This document shows, in pieces, positions 24,094 through 35,614 of a stretch of DNA of 64,000 bases (positions within the stretch are counted from its first letter, which is position 1; every line of letters starts with the position of its first letter). The position numbers were made by a program, and so were the translations under genes. Below the pieces are notes generated by a model. That model was not told where the DNA came from. It saw only the letters and a program-made list of their open reading frames with translations, and ran no database searches. The DNA comes from Oidiodendron maius Zn. Taxonomy: Eukaryota; Ascomycota; Leotiomycetes; Myxotrichaceae. The stretch lies in contig KN832875.1 of NCBI GenBank assembly GCA_000827325.1, positions 2,046,001-2,110,000 of the forward strand. The letters are read 5' to 3'.

Positions 24094-24983
24094 ATGCGGT
24101 ATCTGTGTCTTCCTGGCGCCTTTGGCAGTGCTAAAGTGAGTGGTTTAATGTCTGCAATGTACTAGGAAGAAGCACTCTCTAACTGGAGCTGAAGAATTTC
24201 CAAGTCCAACTAGGTGCGTGGCAGGCGAGAGGTGACTCCGTTCATACTATATCTGCTTTTACTAATAATCCCAATTCAGGCCCTTTCTGCAAAGAACTCT
24301 CTTCAGACGGCAAGACAAGCTTCTTCTTCACACAAGGAGAGATCGAATGCAAGCCCCCTCCCGGATTCCTCGACTACTTCGGCCCAGCTCCTCATTACCG
24401 CTTCTTTGAATATGACGGCATCGAGAAGAACGATGTCCTTGAACGCATCCGCGACTTCCCCGAAGGCGAGACCCCCGAGGAAGTGCTGCGCGAATTAGCT
24501 CCCCCACAGGGAGCGGAGGGCCTGCAACAGAGTGTCCAGAATGCTTTGGATGCGGTGTACCGCACCATGGACAAGCATGGGCCCTTTGACGGGCTGTGTG
24601 CGTATTCGGAAGGTACCGTCGTAGCGTCCACTCTGATCCTGGAAGAGCAGCGACGCTTCTTAGAAGAGGGCATTCCCCGGCGGATCAAGGCCGCAGTGTT
24701 CTTTGCGGGGTGGCCCCCTCTAGATGTAAGGCACTGCTCAATAGTTCTGGCAGATGAATATGAGGAGTTTATTCAGATTCCTACGTGCCATGTTGTTGGC
24801 GCGGGGGATCCATATCTCAAGGGCGCGGTGGCATTGTACAATATCTGCGATGAGGACAGTGCGATCTTGTTTGATCATGGGAAGGGTCATACACTACCCC
24901 GCGACGCAAAGACACTGAGAGAGCTAGCGGATACCATCCGGCGGATGGTACCAGAGGACGATGAGAGTGAGGAGAGCGTTTAG
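24094..24983 (+). CDS. FSH1/LovG-type serine hydrolase (putative polyketide-releasing thioesterase)
   Basis: Exons 24094-24135, 24195-24213 (a 19-nt micro-exon) and 24280-24983 join in phase to 254 residues, opening MRYLCLPGAFGSAK-NFQVQLG. The fold family is the alpha/beta-hydrolase FSH1 group that includes LovG, which frees the lovastatin nonaketide from its synthase. A complete triad can be placed: Ser130 in AYSEG, Asp197 in GAGDPY, His224 in GKGHTLP. The serine elbow is AYSEG rather than the commoner G-F-S-Q-G. It is transcribed away from a highly reducing PKS that lacks any release domain, so hydrolytic release of that product is the natural inference. It could alternatively be an unrelated esterase. 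Length matches the family (about 230-270). Confidence 0.85.
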
Positions 24984-26750
24984 TCTTCAGACGGTAACGA
25001 CTACATTATGCGTGTAGAGTTAGTTAGTAGATTGCATTGTATTGCATCTCCCAAGTATCCCACAAGAAACTCTACGAACTCTCAACGTCTGTACGTGTTG
25101 TTCTGGACCTGCATCACCGTTACATCTGCAAGAACATTTCTGGGTCCAGATAGCGCCCATCTCAGGGGCGGGGCATTCCCGCTTCGGCGTACCGGCTCGG
25201 CTCGACTCTCAAAGCCTCAAGCCCCAGTATGTCTTCGGCGAATAATCGATCATGCTTCTTCTCGTAAGCCGTAATCAAGTCACGGACGTTATCACACTAC
25301 ATTTGCAGAGCGGGGCTGCATGATGCCCCCAAGCCCAAGCGCTGCACTAGCGCACTAATTGTAAAACGGTGATACATAACAACTGGCCCCCAAAACTGCC
25401 GAAATGCATACCCCAGAGTTCAAGAGCACGTGAAATAAGAGCCGAGGATCGTGACCCCTCTTATCACCTTTCGCTTGTGACATGTGTGCGTCTGTGCAAA
25501 TTGCAAGGTGTATTATACGGAGTGAGCCAAGGCGAGGAGGTTGTTACAATGGGCAATGGCCTCGTCGCGGCTTAATATAACGAGCGGGGGAAGGCGTTCG
25601 TATACATACTGTGGCGCGGAGGATTTTAGCCTTTCAGGGGTCCAGGACGTGATATCGAGATTTGAGGTCCTTCTGTAAGAACATGTGATTCCGATATCAG
25701 AGAATCCGCTATCGTGAGGAATTGAGGCAAGAAAATCATCTTTATTAGTGCTGAGGAGGGGCTTGATGTTCGGCAGTTGGATTCAGGGCAAGCGATAAGA
25801 AAAGGGGGGAAGTGCCCATCTACTGTACTGAATTGTATCTAGCGATATCAGGGCTATTCTCGGCATCCTTGAATCTCCCAGGATCCCAATCCCTCCACTC
25901 TTTTCACTCCGCATCTCGTAGCATCAGCCCCAAGATCAGAAGGTGTCCAGTGCACAATACAATACTGTACTTGCAAATTCAATAGCCTTATCGTCCCTCC
26001 CCTCTTGGCGCTTGAAAACCCCAATGGGGCAAAAATGGTGCGCAAGGGGCAGGTGCAGTTGCCCAATCAGACCTGACACGCAGCAGGCGCCCATATTCAA
26101 CGTCTGGTATTATTGAGAGAGATATCAATTTTTGGAGTCTACATTTCGAGTGCAGCAGTCCACTGCAAGAGAATGTCATCGGCCCGTATGGGTATTTCCC
26201 GGCCTTAATATACGGAGTATTATCTGGGTAAGGAAGGTAACAATGCTGGAAGGTACGACAAAGGTCTGGTTTACTCCCCACGTGGGGGGGAGAATAGGAA
26301 CTGACGGTGCGACTGATGTTGCGCGGTCGTTGCACGTTTATTCGAGAAGTTTAAAGAGTGGGACTGAGAAATGGTGCTTATGTCACAGGGTACATTACAT
26401 TTCTTCGAGAATATGTGGACCTTCTATGAAGTCTTTTGGTGCTCAGTGGCATCACGCAAGAGGCAAAGGAAAAGATGGTTTGCGATCGAGGCCAGCCCTC
26501 AAGATTTAGGCTTGGTATGGCGGTCGATGGCGGAAATAAGTAAGTTGGCAGACGTGACATGAAAATAGTTGGCTACAAGATGTTGTCGTTCCTAAGGAAA
26601 GTACCTAGTTCCCATTATAAAGTATACACACCAGTCCGTTGAAGAGCCACGATAAGCAGCTACAAGGCGCCGGCCCTACCAGAATAAATTCGCCAACAAG
26701 CTATCCACAGCCAAGTACAAGTTAGATATCTGAATCACCGCTCAAAATGT
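24984..26750. other. Intergenic region between convergent hydrolase and MSH6 genes
   Basis: I find no supported gene in these 1.77 kb between two convergent 3' ends. Short ORFs at 25008-25575 and 25854-26560 overlap each other on opposite strands without domains. The decamer TATACGGAGT occurs at about 25514 and 26210 (see findings). Confidence 0.5.
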
Positions 26751-29700
26751 CTACAAGCTTTCTATAGCCTTCATCATGACGTGCAAATCCCTCTCCCTAA
26801 CTCCTTCAGCACCTAGAGCCTCCCTCAAGACCCAACTCACATCGCTCTGCATCCCAAGAGGGATGTAGCATCCGCTCCTGGCCTTTTCCAGGCTCTCCTT
26901 CAGCCTGCTAGTATGCTCCCATTCCTTGGCTGCAACCTCTGCCCTGTCAATGACCTTTGAGGGAATGCCGCACATTGCGGCACAATGCATGCCGAAACTA
27001 CCTTCCGCAACGCCGTTCTCGAGCTTGTACAGGAAGGTTACACGGCGATTGTCATCGTCCACATGAATCTGCATTCTCTTGGCCGCGATCTCAGGATGGC
27101 CTGCGAATTCTGTAGCCAGGGAATGGTAGTGTGTGGCGAAGAATCCAACGCAGCCGATGTGAGTAGCGACGTGGTGGAGGACAGCCTGAGCGACAGCCAC
27201 ACCATCGTAAGACGAGGTACCGCGACCTAGCTCGTCGAGAATCACGAGGGAGCGGGGAGTAGCCTCTGCCAGTATCTTCTTGGTCTCGGACAATTCGACG
27301 AAGAAAGTACTTTGGGCAGCAAAGATGTTGTCGTTGGCTCCCAGGCGAGACATGATTCTGTCAACTGGCGTGAGTTTTGCAGAGATACAAGGGACGTAGC
27401 AGCCAATTTGGGCCATTATAACTGCAATACAGGTCTAGGTACATTAGCATTCTGTCCATTGAAGGGATTGGCCGAAAATCATACCATTCGCAGAATCGTT
27501 GATTTGCCAGCAGCATTGGCACCGGTTAGGAGAGTAATGTTTGACTCATCCCCTCCCAGCTTCACATCGTTTGGAATAAAATCGGTGACATTCGGAAGGA
27601 CACATGGGTGCCGAAGCTCCTCGAACTCGACTATGCTTCTCTCGCTGTCTACGAAAGTTGGCCGACAACTAGGATGGCCTAGAGCACTCGATGCTGCTGC
27701 AAGACTGATCAGACAGTCGAGCTGTGCCATGATCTTGATAGCAGCTAGCCATGTATTGTACTCCTCGTCAAAGCGAGCATAAAATCTCCCGGTGACTTGC
27801 TTCACGACCTGGCCATGAGTTTCCTGGGCTTCCTGGAGATCGCGGACCAGATCAGACAGCTCTACGAAATAGTAACGCTTAACTCCAGCGGCAGAAGACA
27901 TCATCTTCCAATCTTTCGGGACTTTGATGGCGCTGGGAACTTCAAGCTGGTAGACCTCCTTGCCGATATTCTTGAAAATGACCTTTTTGGAGCGAAACTC
28001 ACTTTGTTTGCTCTTCAACAGGGCTTCCAACTCACCCTCCACTTCCGAGATGCGATCTTGACTGGCGTCAAACTCTTCTTCGATTCCGCGTTCCGGAACT
28101 AGGATCTTGAATTCCCTTGCCTGGGAACGATCAAAGGCGGTCTTCCACCACTCCAGCGGCTTCTTGAGATCCGGCATGGAGCCAATGAGACGATCGACAA
28201 TACCGCCACCGCCGCCAAATGCGCCAAGGAGACTCATGGTGTATTCAATCTGCTCGAATCCCTCGAGAACTCGGACAAAATCATCAGGTTTGCACACCCC
28301 CGCATGAATTCTGGAGATCAGCCGTTCAAGATCTGGCATTCTAGTCATAGATGCAATGAACTGGTCACTTATCGTACGATCGGCGTTTATCATGTCTACC
28401 GCATCTAGCCTTTCGTTGATCCGTTTTGCATCAGCAAGCGGATGGCATACCCATTGCCGGAACATTCTCTTGCCAAATGGAGTGACACAGCGATTGAGGA
28501 GTGTAAACAATGTTCCCTCTTGGCCACCGTCAAACGTGTTGGCAAACACTTCGAGGTTTATAAGAGTCTGTCCGTCGAGGACGAGAGTTGTATCTTTCTG
28601 GATGGGGTTATACCAGGTGAAGTTGCCCTGAGTTAAAAGGTCTCGTTCAAGCTTGAGCGTCCGCAAGTAGTGTACGAGTGCCCCAAAGGCAGAGATAAGG
28701 AGGTCCTTATTCCTAGCTGCCTGTAGAGTCTCGGGCCAGACCTCCTCGCCTTCAGCAGAGTCAGATGGGAAGTAACCACTGCAGTCGAGTTCTCGCTTTG
28801 CCAATTCAGCATCCCAAAATTCCTTGCCAGGTTTGAGGTGGTTCCAGATAGTGGTGGGAGTTGTGTTGTTTTTCAAAATACGAAGAGCCTTGGTTGAAAT
28901 GCATGACTTCTCCAACAAGAGTTCTTGAGGCCTAGTCTGCGCAATGAAAGTCTCAAATTTGGTGAGATCGACATCGTCGACGAAGTCGGATAGAAAGAAT
29001 TGTCCCGTAGCAGTGTCCACAAATGCAATGCCAAATGCTGGCAGATCGTCCACTGTTGACTCTTTGATGGCAACACAGAATGTTGCCATGTCATCCTGAA
29101 GCATGCTGCCTTCAACCAGAGTTCCTCTAGTGAGTACGCAGGCAAGTTCTCGCCTGATAATCTTGTCAGGCTTCTTTGCCCCCTTGCCGGGCGGCCCCTG
29201 ACTATCCTCCCGTTCACGCATCTCCTTGCCAAGTGCCGATTCGCATTGATCGACCCGAGCAATTTTGAAGCCCTTGGCAACAAACTGGTTGGCCCAATGG
29301 TCCAGGGACATCTCGGGAACTCCCACCATTCTCATGTTGACCCTGTCAGTAAGCTTAAGATCAAAGAGTTGGTGACCTATTGTAGCGTCATTCTCGTAGA
29401 GTTCGTAAAATTTGCCCTTCTTGAAGAAGACAATACTATCCCAGTATCGTTGCTTAATCTCCCAATACTGCTTCTCGAAAGGCGAGAAATTTGCAAATGC
29501 ATTTGGAGGAATGTAGATGGTTCTGGGATCGTAATCCGGATGTCCAGGAGGATTGCGGTCTATATCTTGAATGTTGGCCAACCATGGGTATCTCTTTTCC
29601 GGTTCGGACTGGTGTGCCTTCTCTTTTGTTGCTTTTTTACTCGAGGATGGAGTCTTTGGTGTGTTGATAGATCTTGGTTGAAAAGGTTGGGTATTTTCGG

Positions 29701-30600
29701 GATCGTACTTCCACTGTTGGGCAGTTGACGTTTCGGGGATTGCCATATCGTCATCCTCCTCATCGGGCTCAACAGGAGCCGGCGGGGACACATTTGACCG
29801 TTTTCGAGAAGTAGCTGTAGAAGTTGGCCGCTTCCGCTTTTTGGTTGTCTTCGCGGGGGCATCCGAGTCGTCATTGACGATGAAATCGTCCATATCATCT
29901 GTATAATATTGTCAGAAAGAGTCTCACATGTAATGCAAAGATGGATCAACCGTCATCACCCTCGGCACCATCTTGGTCTCCCATAATGAAATCATCCCCA
30001 TCTTCGTCGTCCTCAACGACACGCTTCCGTTGTGTTCTTCGATTCTTGTTGATGCCAGCGGGGTCGAAGGCATCGTCATCGTCATCGGAGGACTCGGCAT
30101 AACTGATAGCTTTATGTTTGGCCTGGGAGGATTTTAGCTACCCTATATAAGCACACTGCCGCAGGAGCGAAGAGAAGTACCTTGCGAGAGGGGCTGCTTT
30201 CGAGACCTTTTCCGTTGACAACCTGTGCGACAACATTCTTAGCGGGCGTCGTAGGCGATGGCAAACCGGTATCCTCTACCTCTTGTAGAATGCCACCGTT
30301 TTCATTCTCTTGTGAACTGGAAGGGCCCATGGCGTCACTGCTTGGGACCGGCGTCACGTTGTTGGAGGTGGTTTTCTTGAATGCGGGCTTCTTGACCGAG
30401 ACGTTTGGTTTGGCAATCGAGTTGATGCCTTTGGCCTCACTGCTAGCGGTCCACACGCCGGATACTGAATTGGGGGTACCATTGGGTGCTCTAGAGAAGA
30501 AACTCAAGATGGATCCGTTCTTCGTCGACCCGGCACTCGAGGTATGCTTTTTGAGGGACGACGGCGCGGGCGTCTCGTCGCCTCTCTCTTTCTTGACCAT
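26751..30600 (-). CDS. msh6: DNA mismatch repair protein MSH6
   Basis: MSH6 pairs with MSH2 as MutS-alpha, which recognises base mismatches and small loops in the nucleus. Exons 30600-30181, 30122-29951, 29898-27485 and 27434-26751 join in phase to about 1229 residues. A PCNA-binding PIP-like box (ILSFF, residues about 31-35) sits near the N terminus, followed by an acidic/basic disordered tail. The mismatch-reading motif F-Y-E is at 361-363 (KFYELYE). The ATPase has Walker A GANAAGKST at about 990-998 and Walker B DELGRGTSS at 1069. The acceptor of the last intron is the upstream CTAG before ACCTGTATTGC, which restores the conserved TCIAVIMAQIG; the nearer CAG would break the frame. Length and motif order match fungal MSH6. 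Confidence 0.95.
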
Positions 30601-30902
30601 GGCGGTAAGTACGGCGATTGAAGATAAAATCTATGAGATAGCACAGAGACACAAGATTACTTCTAACAAAACATTTCAGGGCTAAGTCTGAGTATAAGCT
30701 GGACAGTACGAGAGATGGAAACTCGCACGGATGGGAGACGCGTTATCTTCCCTCTAGCGCGTTCTTGCGCGTTAATCGAACCTCCCCTCAGCCACAATAT
30801 CATTTCATTTCCGACGACGCGAAAGCTTGACGCGCCCAGCTGAAATATAAAATCCATTGCTATAAGCTGGTTCCTTGTATAATTATCTACTTAGGTGTCC
30901 TT

Positions 30903-31679
30903 TTAAGCCCCAGAGCTCTTCTCTCTCGCCGCAGCGATATTGCTCAACCGAAGAATCATGGGATTCAGATGATCTTCTGGAGGTCTTCTGCTGCTCGGCG
31001 CTGGTTCTGATATACCTTGGTCATTGCGTCTAGCATCTCTTGAACTGACCATACTAACCGTCGTCGATGCCTCTGGATTGGCAAGTTGCTTGTCCCATTT
31101 CCGCTCTTGCTTGTTTGCATCCTCGCACCGTCTGAACCACTCCTCTACCTTCCGGATCGACTGCCGCATTCGAGCAGCTGGTGGGGCAAGGTCACTTCCT
31201 GGCAGTTCAGGCAGATGTCTGCCCTCAGTCGTATCTGCTGATACGGCAAGACATTTCATGGATCCTAATCTCCGTCGCTTGTGCACTTCTTGCGTATCGT
31301 TCCTTTCTTGCCCTCCGTCGCCGGGCGTGCGTTGGGCAACCGGGAAACTGGCGCTAGAACCTGGAGCAATTACTTCCTTTGACAGGTTCAGCCACCCGGC
31401 ACTTATTTGCGGAGTATGGTCTGGCATATTTTTGAGGATGTGGTCCAGCTCACGATCAATGTTGTCCAGCATGGCCCGTAAAGTCGTTAGTGGCAACGTA
31501 TTTTGTAGTTTGGTCAAGAAAGTTTGAAGCTTCACAGTTTGTTCATACCTCTGGAGCCAAAAATCTCCTAGATGCGGCTCGATCTTCTTGTGCAATATTG
31601 AAATGAGTGCCACAATTAGTTTAATAGTTTTGGAGTCGAGCTGTTTGAGAGTCTCCAACTTGCGGCAGAGGTGGCACAT
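30903..31679 (-). CDS. Hypothetical protein, helical N terminus, possibly truncated
   Basis: An open frame of 258 codons from the ATG at 31679. The first 110 residues are predicted to be helical (MCHLCRKLETLKQLDSKTIK...), the middle is Ser/Pro-rich with a basic KRRR patch, and the end is Arg-rich. I do not recognise the family. Directly upstream in the same frame, across a single TAG, lies protein-like sequence (MVNNFTMSPRC...LRFANYLKILFHKH), and further up another TAG precedes QTVCEQL. Either an intron with a weak donor removes the stop, or this is a decayed gene. It lies 302 bp upstream of the MSH6 start on the same strand. Confidence 0.45.
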   Translation of the reverse strand: MCHLCRKLETLKQLDSKTIKLIVALISILHKKIEPHLGDFWLQRYEQTVKLQTFLTKLQNTLPLTTLRAMLDNIDRELDHILKNMPDHTPQISAGWLNLSKEVIAPGSSASFPVAQRTPGDGGQERNDTQEVHKRRRLGSMKCLAVSADTTEGRHLPELPGSDLAPPAARMRQSIRKVEEWFRRCEDANKQERKWDKQLANPEASTTVSMVSSRDARRNDQGISEPAPSSRRPPEDHLNPMILRLSNIAAAREKSSGA

Positions 31680-32067
31680 TTCCTACACAATTATGCTGGG
31701 AGAAGCATGTTTGTGGAATAAGATTTTAAGGTAGTTTGCGAAGCGCAACTGCTTGGTCTGAATGGCCGTGATATTAGTTGTGAATGTATCGCATCTTGGA
31801 GACATTGTAAAGTTATTAACCATCGTGAGTTGCTCACAGACGGTTTGCTATGGATCACAAGGGATCTTAAGCAGTGCAATGAGGCTGAGTCCAGTCCTAC
31901 ATCAAGAGGGTCAAATCGGTGGCAGCAATCAGAGTAGATGTCACAAATCGGAACAAGCACTTTTATTTTAAAGTCAAAGCGCCAAAAAACGGACTTATTA
32001 TTCTATTCTGTTCCTTGTAGATTTTATCGCTAGCTAATCGCTGATATTATTACCCTGACTGACGGCT

Positions 32068-35000
32068 TCATTGATGGACCGGACTGAAGTATATCTTGAC
32101 TTCAACTTCATTGCTCCATCTGCTCTCCAGATTTAGCTCTGTCCACGCCCTTTCGACGTCGATCTCAAGGACACATGCAGCAACCTTGCTGATGCTGACT
32201 GTATGTACAGGCACTACGAGTCCAAGTATCGTGACGAGTAGAGTATCCACGACGGATCGCTCTGGGAGATCGGATATGTAAATGCCTATCCGAATTAGCA
32301 ATGCTCTATATGCAAGATTAGGATGGCATGTACCGAGAACGCCAAGTGCTTTGAGGTTGGTTTGGATGAGAAGTCTCCCATTGTCTAATTCAGTCATCTT
32401 ATTATCTACTACAGCCGCTGCTCCAGACATCTTTCCTAATAGCCCAAGATTGGCAAGATATAGGCCCTGGAAGTGTTTTGCACCTTGAAATGTTGCCAAT
32501 GGGTACGCGGAGAAAATATCATATCCTCTAAGTTCGAGGGAAACGAAAAGCAGAGGATCAGGATCATCAACCTTCATGATCCTTGAGACATTGCCACTCT
32601 TGTGAGCGCGGATAATGTATGACTGGCCCGGAATAACACCTGGGAATTTAGAAAGTGGAATCATTTCAGAAAGTTGTCTTTGGGAGACGTTGAAGATCCC
32701 TATTATACCTGTTCCAACTTCCGCAGCACCTGTATCATATGAGCATGGCCAGTGAAGTAAATTTGGGTTACAAACCATGATATGCGCCCACAAGAAGCAA
32801 TGCATCATCGTCATATCCATTGTATTGATCTAGAGCCCTCCCAATGACGCTTGGTCTAAATATGACAGTTTTTCCCAGAGGAGTTGGCCCGGTCATCTGG
32901 CCAATGAGATCAAGATCATGCTGACCAGGCACATCAGTGACATATATCGGTCCTCCACTTACGCACCTAGCTGCAGCGTGGAAGCCAGAATAATCATGCA
33001 CCGTCTGGAACATATCCCAATCCGGGATTACATTCAAGTGTTGTGTGAATAGTGCATTATGCGCATTTGTCCAGATATGCCAAGGGTGGCTTGTCGGGAT
33101 TTCAGGGAAGAAATCGTCTGAGTTCCGTACTAAGAGAGGTGGCCTATTTTGAGGCATTTGAGAATGGAACAGGATCTGTGGCGTTTGTGACATGCAGGAT
33201 ATCGCCTTAACGTTGAAGTTGCGCAGAGTGGAAATGGTCCAAGCATCTAGATAAGCAGAAATCAAGTCACGGCGGTCCACTGCGGAGACAAAGGTATCGA
33301 GCATGAATTGAGCACTTGGAGCAGAGTCAGCAGAATGTCATTCCGAAGTTAGTCGTAACCTACTCCGTCTTAACTGCATCAACTCCACAAGAGGAGAGGA
33401 ATTGATAGAAATCATCATAAAATCGACCGACATCATCTTTATCAACGACTGCCATCTTTCCGCCCAATGGCAGGTTTCTTCGTTCGGCATCTTTCCGCAC
33501 CACTTCTCTGGTCTTATATTTCTTAGCGATTTCTCCGTCTCGTGCTAGGCCACCCCAATATCCCAAGATTGCATGCCATACGGCGACGTGCTGAATGCTT
33601 GGTTGCTTCTCTTTAATCTTTGCGACCGTATGCTTGAGGCCATTCGGGAAAGCCTTCCGCTCGGCCTCAAATTCTATCCAACCGTGTTGAAACTGGCCGT
33701 GGCCATCATAATTGATTGCTTGCCAGTTATCATCAATAATGAAGTTAGTGATGTTAATATTGTTCTTTGCCAGAGTCTCAACCGCGTTGAGAACCTTTTC
33801 TTCAGTGAGCCGTTGGCCAAGTGCGTTCCATGTGCCTATAAACGGCCATCGTTAGACTCTTTCAGTGATATTGAATGATGATGCTCACAATAAGTCAAGC
33901 CATCGTACCAGTTCTCCATCCACGATTTGGTTGCTTTGTCATCTCCGTCGACTGTCTCAATGCTCTTTTGCTGTGCTACAGAGGCCGTGTCTGCCGCCGT
34001 CACGATTCCTCTTGCATGATACATCACTGCAGCATTGGCAGATTCAAAATCATCGCCCAGTCCTATAATTACTTTCGCACGTTTCTCCTTGTTGCTATCA
34101 TTTTGTACCTAAATCGTCAATCGAATGTCTCCATATTTCTTCACACAGAAATGACATACGTGAAAGTTGACGGCACCATCAGTGCTTGTGAATAAGGTCA
34201 TAACATCGTCAACGCCGCTAATGGCTAATAAAACTAGATGTTTGCCCGTATGGCTTAGAAAAGAGCATAGCACAGCTTCCTTATCAAGTTCAAAATAGGT
34301 TTTGCCTTGCCTTGGAGCCAGCCAAGGAGACCAAATGCGAACGAGGGCAAACCATCTATTAAAGTCAGCACATACACAAAGGCTACTCTGAGAAAAGATA
34401 CAGTTGATGACGATAAAGAGACTCGTTTCGGGTTTTGATCATAACTCAACTACCGAAATAGAGCAGAATTGCACCTACCTAGCAATTTTTTTATATCCCC
34501 AAGGAATTCCAAACTTGACATCTTTAACAGCGGGCTTTTCTCCTTGGGCAGCTTCTACTGGAATATCCGCAGACCATACAGTAGTGCCAGGAGATTGGCT
34601 TTGGTGATTCTTAAACTCGAGGGCGGGGTTGAGGTCTTCTACATAATCTCTTAGGCTGCTAGATATTGCGTCCTGGCTTGTCACAGTTTTCAGTATAACA
34701 AGTCCATCCTCTGCCCCTTGATGATCCTTCACCCATTTCCAGGTTTTGTCCTCACCATTACGGAATTTGACAGTAAAACTCATAGGTAAGTGAGTCGGCA
34801 GAGCGATGCGGAAGTACATTCTGTTCATCCTGGCACCAGACTTGAAAACCTGCAGAGTTGTGGGACTAAGTGCGGTCGGCGGGATCCGCTCCATACGAAC
34901 TTCACGCCATTCCCCACCGTCCGAATGCCACAGTGAAACCTGCCAAAGGTCGTCCGCACGGCTCTCGTCAACTTCAAGCACTGCAGTGAAAGCTCCATTA

Positions 35001-35197
35001 CTCGTGCATTCATTCGGATTGGAATTGGCACTTGTAGCCTGATCCACAAGGGTCACCCTTCCCAGTGGTGGGAAGGTGGACACAAATACCTTCATGCTGG
35101 GGGAGTCGGGTTTGGGAGGGCCTTTCTGCTTTGGTATGTACTGGGCCTGAAAGACCTCATTGCCATCAGTGGGGCTGACAATGGTTTGCTCCGCCAT
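32068..35197 (-). CDS. Raffinose synthase / alpha-galactosidase-like GH36 protein (Sip1 family)
   Basis: Seven exons (35197-34479, 34355-34160, 34108-33889, 33835-33364, 33314-32776, 32729-32334, 32285-32068) join in phase to about 919 residues. The match is to the raffinose-synthase/seed-imbibition family of GH36, which act on alpha-galactosides. The TIM-barrel motifs are present: IIDDNWQ on one strand and VDAVKTDAQ carrying the nucleophile aspartate (Asp536, split by intron 4). The family region YDGLTYCTWNALGQ is restored by splicing at 33889/33835. The start at 35197 is the first in-frame ATG. Intron 6 (32333-32286, 48 nt) is a multiple of three without a stop, so unspliced RNA would still read through; splicing gives the better LGVLG-IYISDL. 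No signal peptide is seen, so it is probably intracellular. Whether it hydrolyses or transfers galactose cannot be told. Confidence 0.88.
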
Positions 35198-35614
35198 GCT
35201 GAGCTTCGAAAACAATTGCAAATAAGTGTGGTGGGGGAGAAGAAAATGGGGCACGCACGGAACGGCAGGGAAGAAGGTGTAATTAGAGAATCGAGAGGAT
35301 CACGCAACAGAATAGTGAGAGACACGTACAGCGTCTCTCATCAATACGTGGTTGCTTTCTATCGGTAACAATGGAAGAAGGTTTCCCCGCGTTGACGCTA
35401 ATGCGGTCTGCACAGGCGCCGCGACTACTCTAAGCGCGCGCCCGCTGCATAACTTTTCTTCAGCAAGAAGACGAGAATGCAAAAGCGCTGGGTCAGAGGA
35501 CCGACAACCTTAACACACTACCTCCCTTGCGCACTCTGTGGCGGTTGCAAGTCAGCCGGGCAGCTAGCTTTGTGTCGGCCAATGCTTCGATAGCAGCCTC
35601 GATCTGCCGCCAGC
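35198..35614. promoter_or_regulatory. Shared divergent promoter of the GH36 gene and mitochondrial TyrRS
   Basis: Only 417 bp separate the two start codons, which point away from each other, so the genes must share or abut their promoters. I see no obvious named site. Confidence 0.5.

Noticed and set aside
15350-26750. Larger secondary-metabolite cluster around the PKS
   Set aside because: Neighbours are an ankyrin/CorA protein and MSH6. No oxidase, transferase, transporter or regulator adjoins the PKS/hydrolase pair.
30182-30685. 167-codon plus-strand ORF over the MSH6 N terminus
   Set aside because: Opposite the PIP-box exon of MSH6; composition mirrors the sense codons.
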